From NCBI GenBank assembly GCA_024958655.1, contig JANWUR010000004.1, forward strand, positions 124,001 to 188,000: DNA of 64,000 nucleotides, given 5' to 3'. A program made the position numbers and the translations under genes. The notes beneath the pieces were generated by a model that was not told the DNA's origin, did not search any database, and saw only the letters and a program-made list of their open reading frames with translations. The stretch is from Cyanobium sp. FGCU6. GTDB lineage: Bacteria; Cyanobacteriota; Cyanobacteriia; PCC-6307; Cyanobiaceae. Shown here piece after piece: positions 17,554 through 28,534 of the stretch; the first letter of the stretch is position 1, and every line of letters starts with the position of its first letter.

Positions 17554-18563
17554 TGCTGCCCCCGCGCCTGCGACGCCTCGTCGCCCCCCTCCTGCCGCTG
17601 GCACTCGTGCTGGTGCTGGCCTTCGGCCTGGGCGGCTGCGTCACCACCGGCCTGTCGACCGCCGAGGGGAGCCCCTGGCAGCCGGTGCCCCTCGCCACCC
17701 GCTCCAATCCCCTCGACGTTGCCTTCACCGACGGCCAGCACGGCTTCCTGGTGGGCAGCAACCGCCTGATCATGGAAACCGCCGACGGCGGCGCCAGCTG
17801 GCAGGAGCGGGCCCTCGAGCTGCCGGAGGAGGAGAACTTCAGGCTGATCAGCATCGACTTCGACGGCCGCGAAGGCTGGATCGTGGGCCAGCCCGGCCTG
17901 CTGCTGCACAGCACCGACGCCGGCAAGTCCTGGAGCCGCCTGTTCCTCGATACCAAGCTGCCCGGCGAGCCGTACCTGGTGACGGCCCTCGGTCCGAAGA
18001 CGGCCGAACTGGCCACCAACGTCGGCGCCGTTTACCGCACGGCCGACGCCGGCGCCAGCTGGCAGGCCCTGGTGACCGACGCTGCAGGAGCCGTGCGCGA
18101 CCTGCGCCGCTCCGCTGACGGCTCCTACGTGAGCGTGAGCAGCCTGGGCAACTTCTTCGCCACCTGGTCGCCCGGCCAGGCGACCTGGCAGGTGCACCAG
18201 CGGGTGAGCAGCCAGCGGCTGCAGTCCATGGGCTTCCAGCCCGATGGCCGCCTCTGGATGGTGGCCCGCGGCGCCCAGCTGCGCTTCAACCCCGAAGCCG
18301 GCGATCCCGAGGACTGGAGCAAGCCGGTGATCCCGATCACCAATGGCTACGGCTACCTCGACATGGCCTGGGACCCCCGCGGCGGCATCTGGACAGGCGG
18401 CGGTAGCGGCACCCTGCTCAGCAGCCCCGACGGCGGCAGCCAGTGGATCCGCGATCCGGTGGCGGCCGCCCAACCCTCCAACTTCACCCGCATCGCCTTC
18501 CTCCCCGATGGCAAGGGCTTCGTGCTGGGCGAGCGGGGCACCCTGCTGCGCTGGGTGGGTTGA
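17553..18563 (+). CDS. ycf48: Photosystem II assembly factor Ycf48 (HCF136)
   Basis: 336-residue lumenal seven-bladed propeller protein that helps insert D1 during photosystem II assembly and repair. The signal peptide ends in a lipobox (GLGGC, Cys at about 27), so it is probably a lipoprotein. Repeated blade motifs such as ETADGGASWQE, HSTDAGKSWSR, RTADAGASWQA and SSPDGGSQW are visible. The start overlaps the rubA stop by one base. psbE follows after 92 bases. Confidence 0.95.
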   Translation: MLPPRLRRLVAPLLPLALVLVLAFGLGGCVTTGLSTAEGSPWQPVPLATRSNPLDVAFTDGQHGFLVGSNRLIMETADGGASWQERALELPEEENFRLISIDFDGREGWIVGQPGLLLHSTDAGKSWSRLFLDTKLPGEPYLVTALGPKTAELATNVGAVYRTADAGASWQALVTDAAGAVRDLRRSADGSYVSVSSLGNFFATWSPGQATWQVHQRVSSQRLQSMGFQPDGRLWMVARGAQLRFNPEAGDPEDWSKPVIPITNGYGYLDMAWDPRGGIWTGGGSGTLLSSPDGGSQWIRDPVAAAQPSNFTRIAFLPDGKGFVLGERGTLLRWVG

Positions 18564-18576
18564 GGAACTCTGCTTC

Positions 18577-18611
18577 CCTCTGTAACCAACCCCCTGCTGC
18601 GGGGGCAGAGG
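18577..18611 (+). other. Nested hairpin between ycf48 and psbE
   Basis: An outer stem CCTCTG/CAGAGG encloses an inner stem CCCCC/GGGGG around TGCTGC. No T-run follows, so it may be an attenuator, an RNA-stability element for the psbEFLJ message, or a weak terminator. Confidence 0.4.
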
Positions 18612-18626
18612 GTCCTCCCAGACCCC

Positions 18627-18632
18627 TAGGAT
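18627..18632 (+). promoter_or_regulatory. Candidate -10 element for psbEFLJ
   Basis: TAGGAT, within CCCTAGGATCG, lies 23 bases before the psbE ATG. It would give a very short leader and would place the nested hairpin upstream of the start site. No clear -35 box. Confidence 0.3.
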
Positions 18633-18655
18633 CGCCGGGCTGAACGCTTGTTGCC

Positions 18656-18904
18656 ATGGCTGCCGGCTCAACCGGAGAACGCCCGTTCTTCGAGATCATC
18701 ACGAGCATCCGTTACTGGGTCATTCATGCCGTGACCCTTCCCGCCATCTTCCTGGCAGGTTTTCTGTTCGTGTCCACGGGCCTCGCCTACGACGCCTTCG
18801 GCACGCCCCGCCCCGACGCCTACTTCCAGGCCCAGGAGAGCAAGGCGCCCGTCGTGAGCCAGCGCTATGAGGGCAAGAGCCAGCTCGACCTGCGCCTGAA
18901 ATAA
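18656..18904 (+). CDS. psbE: Cytochrome b559 subunit alpha
   Basis: 82-residue photosystem II core subunit. One transmembrane helix carries the heme-ligand His in [18 protein letters not shown]. The N-terminal [17 protein letters not shown] and the lumenal GTPRPDAYF are family hallmarks. First gene of the psbEFLJ operon; psbF follows after 3 bases. Confidence 0.98.
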   Translation: MAAGSTGERPFFEIITSIRYWVIHAVTLPAIFLAGFLFVSTGLAYDAFGTPRPDAYFQAQESKAPVVSQRYEGKSQLDLRLK

Positions 18905-18907
18905 GCC

Positions 18908-19045
18908 ATGACCCAGACCCCAGCCCCCACCACGCCGCGCAACTACCCGATTTTCACGGTGCGCTGGCTTTCCGTTCACGCCCTCGGCATCCCCACGGTG
19001 TTCTTCCTGGGAGCCCTGGCCGCCATGCAGTTCGTCCGCCGCTGA
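18908..19045 (+). CDS. psbF: Cytochrome b559 subunit beta
   Basis: 45-residue single-helix partner of PsbE, supplying the second heme ligand in [19 protein letters not shown]. The C-terminal AAMQFVRR is typical. It lies 3 bases after psbE and 4 bases before psbL. Confidence 0.97.
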   Translation: MTQTPAPTTPRNYPIFTVRWLSVHALGIPTVFFLGALAAMQFVRR

Positions 19046-19049
19046 GATC

Positions 19050-19175
19050 ATGGGCCTGCAACGCAATCAAAATCCGAACAACCTGCCGGTTGAACTGAAC
19101 CGCACCAGCCTCTATCTGGGCCTGCTGTTCATCTTCGTGATCGGCGTGCTGTTCACCAGCTACTTCTTCAACTGA
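19050..19175 (+). CDS. psbL: Photosystem II reaction center protein L
   Basis: 41-residue single-helix subunit near the QA and dimer interface. The sequence [19 protein letters not shown], followed by the hydrophobic span and the C-terminal TSYFFN, is diagnostic. It is two to three residues longer than usual at the N-terminus. Confidence 0.97.
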   Translation: MGLQRNQNPNNLPVELNRTSLYLGLLFIFVIGVLFTSYFFN

Positions 19176-19192
19176 ATCGGGAGATCGTTTCC

Positions 19193-19393
19193 ATGAGCGG
19201 CAAGAAATCCACCCTGCCTGACGGCCGGATCCCCGATCGCCTCCCCGACGGCCGCCCGGCCGTGGCCTGGAAGAGTCGCTGGACCGAAGGTGTCCTGCCC
19301 CTCTGGCTCGTGGCCACCGCCGGTGGCATGGCCGTGCTCTTCGTGGTGGGCCTGTTCTTCTATGGCGCCTACGTAGGTGTGGGTTCGGCCTGA
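19193..19393 (+). CDS. psbJ: Photosystem II reaction center protein J
   Basis: 66-residue subunit with one membrane helix ([20 protein letters not shown]) and the typical C-terminus [11 protein letters not shown]. The N-terminal soluble part of about 30 residues, [15 protein letters not shown], is longer than in many cyanobacteria and is common in picocyanobacteria as I recall. Last gene of the operon, followed by a terminator. Confidence 0.96.
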   Translation: MSGKKSTLPDGRIPDRLPDGRPAVAWKSRWTEGVLPLWLVATAGGMAVLFVVGLFFYGAYVGVGSA

Positions 19394-19423
19394 GCCCGGA
19401 CCGCCCTGCATCCTCACCCAGCA

Positions 19424-19450
19424 AGCGGGCCCCTGGCGGCCCGCTTTTCT
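19424..19450 (+). terminator. Rho-independent terminator of psbEFLJ
   Basis: Perfect 8-bp stem AGCGGGCC/GGCCCGCT with loop CCTGGC, followed by TTTTCT. It lies about 30 bases after the psbJ stop and just before the convergent hisS end. Confidence 0.85.
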
Positions 19451-19463
19451 GTTGGACACAGGA

Positions 19464-20756
19464 TCAGGGCTGACGGCCGCAAGCCGCAAGGCTCTGCTTC
19501 ACCAGCGCCACCACCTCACCGGGAGGAAGCCTCCGCTCGGCCTGCTCGCCGCGCAGATCCTTGAGCTTGGCCACGCCCTCGGCGGCCTCCTCCTCGCCGA
19601 GCACCGCCGCCCAGGGGGCGCCGCTGCGATCGGCCCGCTTGAACTGCTTGGCGAAGGCGGCGCCGCTGGCGTCCCGCTCGGCGATCAGGCCCGCCTGGCG
19701 GGCCAGGCGGCAGAGCAGCAACGCCTGCTGCGCGCCAGCCTCGCCGCGGCTGATCACATAGAGGTCCGGGGCCGCCGACTGGCTCAGCTCAGCACCTTTG
19801 GCCGCCGCCTGGCTGAGCAGCAGCACCAGCCGCTCCATCCCCAGCGCCCAGCCCACCGCCGGGGTGGCCGGGCCGCCCAGCTGCTGCACCAGGCCGTCGT
19901 AGCGACCGCCGCCGCACACCGTGGCCTGGGCGCCGAGCTGGTTGCTGGTGATCTCGAAGGCCGTGTGGCCGTAGTAATCAAGACCCCGCACCAGGCGTGG
20001 GTTGAGCCGGAAGGGAATCGCCAGCGCCTCGAGGCCGCGGCGCACCTGCGCGAAACGCTCATGGCTCTCGGGGCTGAGGGCATCGTGCAGGCTGGGGGCG
20101 CCGGCCAGCACCGCCTGCGTATCGGGATGCTTGGAATCCAGCACCCGCAACGGGTTGGTGGTGATCCGCTGCTGCGAATCAGCATCCAGCTGCTCGCGAT
20201 GGGCCTCCAGCCAGGCCACCAGCTCGGCCCGGTAGCGGGCCCTGTCGTCGAGGGTGCCGAGCGAATTGAGCTCCAGCTCCAGGCCGCCCAGTTCCAGATC
20301 CGCCAGCAGATCCCAGGCGATCGCGATCGCCTCGGCGTCGCTTTCGGCATCGGCCACCCCCAGCAGTTCCACGCCGATCTGGTGAAACTGGCGCTGGCGG
20401 CCCGCCTGGGGTCGCTCGTAGCGGAACATCGGCCCGCCGTACCACAGGCGCTGGGGCCCCTGGCTCAGCAGCCCGTGCTGAATCGCGGCCCGCACCACTG
20501 AGGCTGTGCCCTCGGGCCGCAGGGTGCAGCTGCGCTCGCCGCGGTCGAGGAAGGTGTACATCTCCTTGCCCACCACATCGGTGGCCTCGCCGATACCGCG
20601 GGCGAACAGCTCGGTGACCTCCAGCAGCGGCGTACGGATCTCGTTGATGCCGGCGCGGCGGAAATGCTCGCGGGCGCTGGCTTCGATCCGCTGCCAGGTG
20701 GCGGTGACGGCGGGGAGCAGATCGACCATGCCCCGCAGGCTCTGGAGCGGTTCCAA
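19464..20756 (-). CDS. hisS: Histidyl-tRNA synthetase
   Basis: 430-residue class II synthetase. It shows the N-terminal LRGMVDLLP (motif 1 region), [11 protein letters not shown] (motif 2), the histidine A loop [14 protein letters not shown], and GMERLVLLL (motif 3), followed by the anticodon-binding domain. The ATG at 20756 gives the usual family start. It is convergent with psbEFLJ and lies downstream of the nucleotide-sugar operon on the same strand after a 57-base gap. Confidence 0.96.
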   Translation of the reverse strand: MEPLQSLRGMVDLLPAVTATWQRIEASAREHFRRAGINEIRTPLLEVTELFARGIGEATDVVGKEMYTFLDRGERSCTLRPEGTASVVRAAIQHGLLSQGPQRLWYGGPMFRYERPQAGRQRQFHQIGVELLGVADAESDAEAIAIAWDLLADLELGGLELELNSLGTLDDRARYRAELVAWLEAHREQLDADSQQRITTNPLRVLDSKHPDTQAVLAGAPSLHDALSPESHERFAQVRRGLEALAIPFRLNPRLVRGLDYYGHTAFEITSNQLGAQATVCGGGRYDGLVQQLGGPATPAVGWALGMERLVLLLSQAAAKGAELSQSAAPDLYVISRGEAGAQQALLLCRLARQAGLIAERDASGAAFAKQFKRADRSGAPWAAVLGEEEAAEGVAKLKDLRGEQAERRLPPGEVVALVKQSLAACGRQP

Positions 20757-20813
20757 GGGATCAGGGAAGGCGGGAACGCCCCAGTGTGCCGCCTGGCGGG
20801 CCGGGATCCGGCC

Positions 20814-21839
20814 TCAGGCGAGGGCGTGGTACTGGCGGTACCAGCTGGCGAAGCGCTCCACCCCGGTCTCGAGCGGGGTGGTGGGGCGGAAGCCTGTCCA
20901 GGCCTCCAGGGCGGTGGTGTCCGCCGCGGTGGCGGGCACATCACCGGACTGCATCGGCTGCAGGTCGCGGATCGCTTCGCGGCCCAGGGCCTGCTCCAGC
21001 ACTTCGATGAAGCGCAGCAGCGGGATCGGCTGGCTGTTGCCGATGTTGAACAGCCGGTGGGGCACGGCCGCCGTGGCGGGGTCGGGAGCGAGCGGATCGA
21101 AGCCGGAATCAGCGGTGGCCGGCTTGTCGAGGCAGCGGATCACCCCTTCGGCGATGTCGTCGATGAAGGTGAAATCCCGCTCCATCCGGCCGTGGTTGAA
21201 CACCCGGATCGGCTCGCCGGCCAGGATGGCGCGGGCGAACAGCATCGGCGCCATGTCGGGCCGTCCCCACGGGCCGTAGACGGTGAAGAAGCGCAGGCCC
21301 GTGGCCGGCAGGCCGTAGAGATGGCTGTAGGTGTGGGCCATCAGTTCATTGGCCTTCTTGGTGGCGGCATAGAGGCTCACCGGATGGTTCACCGGGTGCT
21401 GCTCCGAAAACGGCATCCGCCGGTTGCCGCCGTACACCGAGCTGCTGGAGGCGTACACCAGATGCTCAACACCGTGGTGGCGGCAGCCCTCGAGGATGTG
21501 GCCGAAGCCCACCAGATTGCTCTGGATGTAGGCCGAGGGGTTTTCGAGCGAGTAGCGCACACCGGCCTGGGCGGCCAGGTGCACCACCCGGGAGGGCCGC
21601 TCGGCCTGGAACAGCGCGGCCATGGCGGCGCCGTGGGCGACATCCAGGCGCTGGAAGCGGAAGGCTCCCTGCGGGGCCGTCGCCTCCAGCCGCCGCAGCC
21701 GGGCTTGCTTGAGGGCGGGGTCGTAATAGGCATTGAGATCGTCGATGCCCAGCACCGTCTCACCGCGGGCGAGCAGCCGCAGGGCCACCTCCGCGCCGAT
21801 GAAGCCGGCGGCACCGGTGACCAGGACCAGGCCGCCCAC
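20814..21839 (-). CDS. NAD-dependent epimerase, probably UDP-glucuronate 4-epimerase
   Basis: 341-residue short-chain dehydrogenase-type sugar epimerase. It has the NAD-binding GAAGFIGAEVA, the catalytic YAATKKANE (YxxxK), and the segments HLAAQAGVRYSLENP and RFFTVYGPWGRPDMA, which are characteristic of UDP-glucuronate epimerases that make UDP-galacturonate. The start is the GTG at 21839. The stop of the upstream decarboxylase gene is one base away, so it is the third gene of a ugd-decarboxylase-epimerase operon. The exact sugar is inferred, not proven. Confidence 0.88.
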   Translation of the reverse strand: MGGLVLVTGAAGFIGAEVALRLLARGETVLGIDDLNAYYDPALKQARLRRLEATAPQGAFRFQRLDVAHGAAMAALFQAERPSRVVHLAAQAGVRYSLENPSAYIQSNLVGFGHILEGCRHHGVEHLVYASSSSVYGGNRRMPFSEQHPVNHPVSLYAATKKANELMAHTYSHLYGLPATGLRFFTVYGPWGRPDMAPMLFARAILAGEPIRVFNHGRMERDFTFIDDIAEGVIRCLDKPATADSGFDPLAPDPATAAVPHRLFNIGNSQPIPLLRFIEVLEQALGREAIRDLQPMQSGDVPATAADTTALEAWTGFRPTTPLETGVERFASWYRQYHALA

Positions 21840-21840
21840 C

Positions 21841-22785
<945 letters not shown>

Positions 22786-22789
22786 CGGT

Positions 22790-24202
22790 TCAGCCCTCAC
22801 CCACGCGCCAGACGTTGAGGCCGGCAGCGCGGGCCGCCGCGGCATCGGCCACCGCACGGGCGTCGAACAGCCAGGCGGGATGGCGCATCACCGCGGCGAT
22901 CGCCACCCAGTCGAGCTGGCGGTAGGCCCCCCATTCGGTGAGGATCAGCACCGCATCGGCCCCCCGGGCCGCCTCCTCGGGGCTGGCGGCCGGCACCCAG
23001 CCCCCCTCGCCGCTCAGCGAAGCCGCTCCCCCGCCCGGCGAACAGCCCAGGTCGCGCGCGATCTGCTCCGGCTCCACCTTCGGATCCACGATCGCCAGCG
23101 TGGCGCCCTCTTCAATCAGATCGCGGCAGATGCGGATCGCCGGCGCCTCGCGGGTGTCGTTCGTGTCGGCCTTGAAGGCGAAGCCCAGCACCGCCAGACG
23201 TTTGCCGGTGACGGTGCCGAACAGGTTGCGCACCACCAGGCGGGCAATCCGCTGCTGTTGCCAGCTGTTGAGCATCACCACCTGCTCCCAGTAGGCGGCG
23301 GGCTCCTCGAGGCCGTAATGGCGGCAGAGATACACCAGGTTGAGGATGTCCTTCTGGAAGCAGCTGCCGCCGAAGCCGGGGCCGGCCTGGAGAAACTTCG
23401 GCCCGATCCGCGAGTCGGTGCCGATCGCCCGAGCCACCTCGCGCACGGCGGCGCCGGTGGCCTCGCACAGGGCGGCGATGGCGTTGATCGAAGAGATGCG
23501 CTGGGCCAGAAAGGCGTTGGCCGTGAGCTTGGAGAGCTCGCTGCTCCACACATTGGTGCGCAGGATCCTTTCATCGGGCACCCATTGGCCGTAAACGCCG
23601 GCAAGGGCTTCGATCGCCCCGGCATCCTCGCCGCCGATCAGCACACGGTCGGGGCTCTCGAGATCGGCGATGGCGGTGCCCTCCGCCAGGAACTCAGGAT
23701 TCGAGAGCACCGAGAAGGTCTTGCCCTGGCCATCCGCCTGGGCGGCGCCGAGGATCGCGGTCACAGTCTCGGCCGTGCGCACCGGCAGCGTGCTCTTCTC
23801 CACCACGATCGTGTGGCCGCGGGCGGCGGTGGCCACCTGGCGGGCTGAGGCCTCGATCCAGCGCAGATCGCTGGCCTGGCCGGCCCCGAGCCCCCGGGTC
23901 TTGGTGGGCGTATTCACCGCCAGGAACACCATGTCGGCGGCGGCGATGGCGGCATCCACCTCGGTGCTGAAGTGCAGATTGCGGCCGCGGGCCCGGCCCA
24001 CCACCGCATCCAGCCCCGGCTCGTACACCGGCAGTCGACTGAGATCCGCGTCGTTCCAGGCGGCGATCCGCTGCTCGTTGAGGTCGACCACCGTGACCTG
24101 GATCTCGGGGCAGTGGTCGGCGATCACCGCCATGGTGGGGCCGCCCACATAACCGGCTCCGATGCAGCAGATGGAGCGGACCGGCGCAGGGACGGGAACC
24201 AT
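22790..24202 (-). CDS. ugd: UDP-glucose 6-dehydrogenase
   Basis: 470-residue enzyme oxidising UDP-glucose to UDP-glucuronate with two NAD+. It shows [40 protein letters not shown], and the catalytic Cys in [11 protein letters not shown], and resembles the animal/plant-type subgroup. The ATG at 24202 is chosen; an in-frame GTG at 24247 would add 15 residues. It is first in the three-gene operon and divergent from galE. Confidence 0.94.
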   Translation of the reverse strand: MVPVPAPVRSICCIGAGYVGGPTMAVIADHCPEIQVTVVDLNEQRIAAWNDADLSRLPVYEPGLDAVVGRARGRNLHFSTEVDAAIAAADMVFLAVNTPTKTRGLGAGQASDLRWIEASARQVATAARGHTIVVEKSTLPVRTAETVTAILGAAQADGQGKTFSVLSNPEFLAEGTAIADLESPDRVLIGGEDAGAIEALAGVYGQWVPDERILRTNVWSSELSKLTANAFLAQRISSINAIAALCEATGAAVREVARAIGTDSRIGPKFLQAGPGFGGSCFQKDILNLVYLCRHYGLEEPAAYWEQVVMLNSWQQQRIARLVVRNLFGTVTGKRLAVLGFAFKADTNDTREAPAIRICRDLIEEGATLAIVDPKVEPEQIARDLGCSPGGGAASLSGEGGWVPAASPEEAARGADAVLILTEWGAYRQLDWVAIAAVMRHPAWLFDARAVADAAAARAAGLNVWRVGEG

Positions 24203-24324
24203 GATGCGGGAGAGATCCGGTTTGTCTGGCGGGGAGGCTACCGCCACTTCCCTGGATGCTCCAGTTCAAGCCATGGGGAAACCGCGCCCGTAGTGTCGGA
24301 AGTGGGTCCGGCAGTGACGACGGG

Positions 24325-25419
24325 ATGGAACAGGGAGCCGACTCCACGGTGCTGATCACGGGCGGGGCGGGGTTCCTCGGAAGCCACGCCACCCTGGTGC
24401 TGCTGGAGGCCGGCCGGTCGGTCGTGGTGCTCGACGACTTCAGCAACAGCCGACCGGAGGCCCTGCGCCGGGTGGCGGCCCTGGCGGGTCTCGAGGGCTG
24501 GAGCAGCACGGCACCCGGCCAATGGAGCGCAGGCCCGTCCACGGGGCCATCGCTGCAGGTGATCCGCGGTGACGTGCGCCGATCCGGCGATCTGGCGGAG
24601 GCCTTTGCCCAGGCCCCGATCGGGGCGGTGCTCCATTTCGCAGGCCTGAAGGCGGTGGCGGAATCGGTGCAGCAACCGTTGCGCTACTGGCAGGTGAACG
24701 TCGGCGGCAGCCTGCGGTTGCTGGAGGTGATGACGGCGCACGGCTGCCGCACGCTGGTGTTCAGCAGCAGCGCCACCCTGTACGGGCTGTGCGAGCGGGT
24801 GCCGATCGATGAGAGCGCCCCCGTCCAGCCGATCAATCCCTACGGCAGCACCAAGGCCGCCGTGGAGCGCCTCCTTGCCGACCTCGCCGCCAGCGAGCCC
24901 GGTTGGCGGATCGCCTGTCTGCGCTACTTCAATCCTGTGGGAGCCCACCCCAGCGGCCGGATCGGCGAAGACCCCAACGGCCTGCCCAACAACCTCTTCC
25001 CCCTGGTGAGCCAGGTGGCCCTGGGGCGACGTCCCCGGCTGCACGTGTATGGCTGCGACTGGCCCACCCCCGACGGCACCGGGGTGCGTGACTACATCCA
25101 CGTGATGGATCTGGCGGAGGGCCACCACGCCGCCCTGGCGTTGCTGGAGCAGGAACCTCCCCAGTGCCTCACCCTCAATCTCGGCAGCGGCCTGGGCCAC
25201 TCGGTGCTGGAACTGGTGCGAGCCTTCGAAGCCGCCAGTGGCCGTCCGGTGCCCTGGCAGGCCGCACCCCGGCGGCCGGGCGACTCTGCCGTGAGCATCG
25301 CCGATCCCAGCGCGGCTCAGCGGCTGCTCAGCTGGCAGGCCCGCCGCACCCTGGCCGAGTGCTGCAGAGATGGGTGGACCTGGCAGCAGGCCAACCCCCG
25401 CGGCTACGACGACGGCTGA
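24325..25419 (+). CDS. galE: UDP-glucose 4-epimerase
   Basis: 364-residue SDR enzyme interconverting UDP-glucose and UDP-galactose. Motifs are [44 protein letters not shown] (YxxxK), LRYFNPVGAHPSG and GTGVRDYIHVMDLAEGH. The ATG at 24325 (MEQGADSTVLITGG) is chosen over an upstream in-frame ATG at 24256 because the extra residues are not conserved. The C-terminal end overlaps the convergent membrane-protein gene by 16 bases. Confidence 0.94.
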   Translation: MEQGADSTVLITGGAGFLGSHATLVLLEAGRSVVVLDDFSNSRPEALRRVAALAGLEGWSSTAPGQWSAGPSTGPSLQVIRGDVRRSGDLAEAFAQAPIGAVLHFAGLKAVAESVQQPLRYWQVNVGGSLRLLEVMTAHGCRTLVFSSSATLYGLCERVPIDESAPVQPINPYGSTKAAVERLLADLAASEPGWRIACLRYFNPVGAHPSGRIGEDPNGLPNNLFPLVSQVALGRRPRLHVYGCDWPTPDGTGVRDYIHVMDLAEGHHAALALLEQEPPQCLTLNLGSGLGHSVLELVRAFEAASGRPVPWQAAPRRPGDSAVSIADPSAAQRLLSWQARRTLAECCRDGWTWQQANPRGYDDG

Positions 25420-27098
25420 ACCGTGCCGACGGCAGGACGCGGTTGGGGGGCCAGACGCCTGAAAACCCTGTACTGTCCGCTGCTCAGTCCCAGCTGATCG
25501 CTGATGTCCTGCCACACCCTCGGCGGTCGCCCGAGGCAACCGAGCAGGAAGGCCTCCGTGTTGGGACCGACCGGATCCGTGCGCATCCAGACCAGGTGGC
25601 GGTTGGCCTGATCGGTGAGCTGGCGGCAGACGCCCTCGATGCTGGTGGGCAGGCCGAGCCTGCGGGTGGCCCAGCTGGCCGCCAGCCCCTGCTGGTTGAG
25701 GCTCCACTCGGGACCGATGCCCACCGTGGTGGCCGGCTGGCGCAGCTGGCGCTGCAGGGCCACGTCCTGGGGGGCGGTGAAGCGGCGATCGGAGGGGGCA
25801 AGGCCGGCCAGATAGCGACGGACGGCTGCCCGATCCGCCTCGACGGCCAGCACCGGTGCCTTGGGACGGCGCGGCGCATTCAGCAGGCTGGCGATCAAGG
25901 TGTTGTTGAGGACGATCAGCAGCATCGCCACCATCACCACCCGGGCGATCCGGCGCATTGTGCGTGGGCGCACCTCCATGTCCCCGAAACCGCAGGCCAT
26001 GACCAGCAGCACAGGCAGCACCACCAGCTGCAGGTCGCCCTTCTCGAGAGCGGTCCGCTGCAGGGACAGCAGCAGTTCGAGCACGAAGACCAGGGCCAGG
26101 GCGGGCAGCACCAGCACGCGCTCCACCTGCTGGAACGGCTGGCGCCACTGCCGCGCAGTCAGGTTGAGCAGTCCGAGGGCCGGCACCGCCACCAGCAGCC
26201 AGATCGGCAGGCCAGCAACGTTCGTGGCCAGGACATCGCCGAGCAGGGGAAGCAGGCGGTCGCCCTCAGGGGCCCGACGACCCGCCAACTCCAGCGGCAG
26301 CTGCACTGCTCCGGCCCAGGCCAGGGGCACGCCGCCCGGCAGGACCGCGTAGGGCAGGAAAGCAAGAGCCACTGCAGCCAGCCCGCCTGCCAGCAAAGGA
26401 ACCACCCGCGGCAGGGGACGGGGCACCAGCAGCAACACCACCACGACCACCATCAGCAGCGGTGACGCCAGGGACTGGTTGCAGGCCACGGCCAGCCCCA
26501 GGGCGGCTCCCACCGTCGCCAGCTCCACCCCGTCCCTGCGGGGCGAACGGTCGGGCCGCTCCAGCAGCAGGCCGCTGATGCCATGCAGCGCCAGCACCAG
26601 GAATGCGTTGGCGAACTGCACAGGTTGGCCGGAGAGTCCACCGGGGAACATCTGGCCGAAGACCAGAAAGAGCACGCCCCCGAGCAGGGGCACGAGGGAA
26701 TCGGGGCGCAGGAGGATGAGGCCGGCGGCCCCGAGCCGGCGCAGGGACCTGCCCAGCAGGATGCCGCCCAGCAGGTTCACCGCCAGGATCACCAGGCGGT
26801 GGGCCGTGAGGCTGCCGAGCCAGGCCGACGGGGCATAGAGCAGCTGGGCCAGGGGCTGGCTGCCGTTCACCAGTCCGTCGTAGAGCAACTGCCCCTCCAG
26901 CAGCCGCTGGCCGGCATAAAGCAGTTCGTCGAGGCGCCCGTCGTAGGTGCCGGCGATGGTGGGCTGGCGCAGAAGGCGCACCAGCAGGCCCACCCCGATC
27001 AGGCACCCGAGCATCCAGCGCAGCGACCGAGGCAGGACAGGGTCCGATGCCTGGGGGCCGCGGACCCTGGCTGGCGACTCGGTCAAGGCAGGACCCAT
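25404..27098 (-). CDS. Polytopic membrane protein, possible GT-C glycosyltransferase
   Basis: 564 residues with roughly ten hydrophobic segments from about residue 25 to 420, then a soluble C-terminal domain of about 140 residues. The first loop, TYDGRLDELLYAGQRLLEG followed by a QPLAQLLYAP segment, has the acidic DE pair and layout of GT-C (GT39/ArnT-like) lipid-linked-sugar glycosyltransferases. No family is certain. The ATG at 27098 is chosen as the first start before the membrane region. It faces galE and lies downstream of cca, in a region devoted to surface sugars. Confidence 0.65.
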   Translation of the reverse strand: MGPALTESPARVRGPQASDPVLPRSLRWMLGCLIGVGLLVRLLRQPTIAGTYDGRLDELLYAGQRLLEGQLLYDGLVNGSQPLAQLLYAPSAWLGSLTAHRLVILAVNLLGGILLGRSLRRLGAAGLILLRPDSLVPLLGGVLFLVFGQMFPGGLSGQPVQFANAFLVLALHGISGLLLERPDRSPRRDGVELATVGAALGLAVACNQSLASPLLMVVVVVLLLVPRPLPRVVPLLAGGLAAVALAFLPYAVLPGGVPLAWAGAVQLPLELAGRRAPEGDRLLPLLGDVLATNVAGLPIWLLVAVPALGLLNLTARQWRQPFQQVERVLVLPALALVFVLELLLSLQRTALEKGDLQLVVLPVLLVMACGFGDMEVRPRTMRRIARVVMVAMLLIVLNNTLIASLLNAPRRPKAPVLAVEADRAAVRRYLAGLAPSDRRFTAPQDVALQRQLRQPATTVGIGPEWSLNQQGLAASWATRRLGLPTSIEGVCRQLTDQANRHLVWMRTDPVGPNTEAFLLGCLGRPPRVWQDISDQLGLSSGQYRVFRRLAPQPRPAVGTVQPSS

Positions 27099-27199
27099 GG
27101 GATTTCGGCAGCCTACCGGCCCCGGTCCATGTCCACCGGGATACCTGCCGATGTCGTCCGGGATGCCGCCACCCCGACGGGCGACGTCTTCCCCTGCGC

Positions 27200-28534
27200 T
27201 CAGGTTCTCTCCGCTCCCAGTCGTTCCCAGCGCCGGTCCCTGAGGCGCCGTCCCAGCTCCGGTCCGGGCCGCAGACCCTCTGCGGCCATGAGGTCCGCCC
27301 CGCTGACCCCGGCCCGCAGGTGGCGCCAGCGCAGCCACCAGCGCAGCAGAGGACGACGCGGACCGTCCCCGGCCGCCAGGGCCAGGGCCACCGCCTCCGG
27401 CGCCGCGCCTGGTTCCTCCAGCAACTCACACCAGTGGGCCGCCGTCCAGCTCCCGGGGGCGTGGCGGCCACCCGTGGCCTCGTGCGGCAGGGCGGCAAGC
27501 CGTTGCCGCAGCGCCAGGTAGCGCGCCAGCAGACGATGCTGACGGTGGGGGAGCTGGAGGCGCTCGGCCACGGCCAGGGGGTCGCCGGCACCCGCGAGCA
27601 GGGCCGGCAGCAGGGGCAGCCCCAGCCGGGCGGCCCTGCTCAGGCGCCGCTGCCAGTGCCGGTCGACCTGCAGGGCCGGATCCACCAGCACAAGCCCTCC
27701 CCAGCGCTGCAGGGTGGCCAGGGCCCGGGGCCAGGCCTCCCGCTCCAGCAGCAGCTCCAGCTCCATTCGCAGGCGGGTGGCCAGCGCCGGCGGTGCCTTG
27801 GCCGGGAGATCGCCGGGGCTCCAGGCCCAGGGCCAGGCCTGGAGGGTGGCGGCGATCTGGGCCCTGGAGTCGTCGGTCAGCTCGAACCCCAGCCGGGCCG
27901 CATAGCGGGCGCCCCGGATCACCCGGGTTGGGTCGTCGCGGACGCTGGCCCCGTGCAGGAAGCGCAGGCGCCGGGCCGCCAGATCCGCCAGACCCGCATG
28001 GGGATCCAGCAGGGCGCCGCCGCCATCGCCATTGAGCTGCAGGGCCATGGCGTTGAGCGTGAAGTCACGCCGGGCCAGGTCATCGCTGAGACAGCCGAAG
28101 CTGACCACTGGATTCTCCCCCGGCTGGGGATAGACCTCGCGGCGGGCGCTGGCCAGATCCAGCAACAGAGGGCCCTCCGGCAGCAGCAGTTCCAGCTCAA
28201 CCGTGCCGTAGGTCCCATGCTCCTGGAGGTAGAGCACGCCATCGGGGCCCACCACCCGGCACAGCCGGCGAGCCAGTTGCTGGGCAGGAGCCGCCGCACC
28301 GTCTGCCGCACCGTCCGGTGGCCGGTCCTCCCCGGCCGGGGCTGGCTCCACCACCAGGTCGAGATCGGGCACCCCCAACCAGGGGTCATTGTGAACCCGG
28401 TGCAGCAGCAGATCCCGCACGGCACCCCCCACCAGCGACAGCCTGTCGTCGCCGGCCGCGGCGCGCAGCAGGGGCAGCAGGGAGGGCGGCATCCCAGGCA
28501 GCGCCTCCACGGTGGGCGGGATCGGGCGGGTCAA
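27200..28534 (-). CDS. cca: CCA tRNA nucleotidyltransferase / poly(A) polymerase family
   Basis: 444-residue class II nucleotidyltransferase. The head has LVGGAVRDLLL and the catalytic DLDLVV; further motifs are GTYGTVELELLL, RRDFTLNAMAL and DDPTRVIRGARYAARLGFEL. Neither tRNA gene in this window encodes CCA, so such an enzyme is needed. The first in-frame start is the TTG at 28534, only 18 bases from the divergent kdsD ATG; a GTG at 28510 or ATG at 28492 is a plausible alternative. Confidence 0.9.
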   Translation of the reverse strand: MTRPIPPTVEALPGMPPSLLPLLRAAAGDDRLSLVGGAVRDLLLHRVHNDPWLGVPDLDLVVEPAPAGEDRPPDGAADGAAAPAQQLARRLCRVVGPDGVLYLQEHGTYGTVELELLLPEGPLLLDLASARREVYPQPGENPVVSFGCLSDDLARRDFTLNAMALQLNGDGGGALLDPHAGLADLAARRLRFLHGASVRDDPTRVIRGARYAARLGFELTDDSRAQIAATLQAWPWAWSPGDLPAKAPPALATRLRMELELLLEREAWPRALATLQRWGGLVLVDPALQVDRHWQRRLSRAARLGLPLLPALLAGAGDPLAVAERLQLPHRQHRLLARYLALRQRLAALPHEATGGRHAPGSWTAAHWCELLEEPGAAPEAVALALAAGDGPRRPLLRWWLRWRHLRAGVSGADLMAAEGLRPGPELGRRLRDRRWERLGAERT

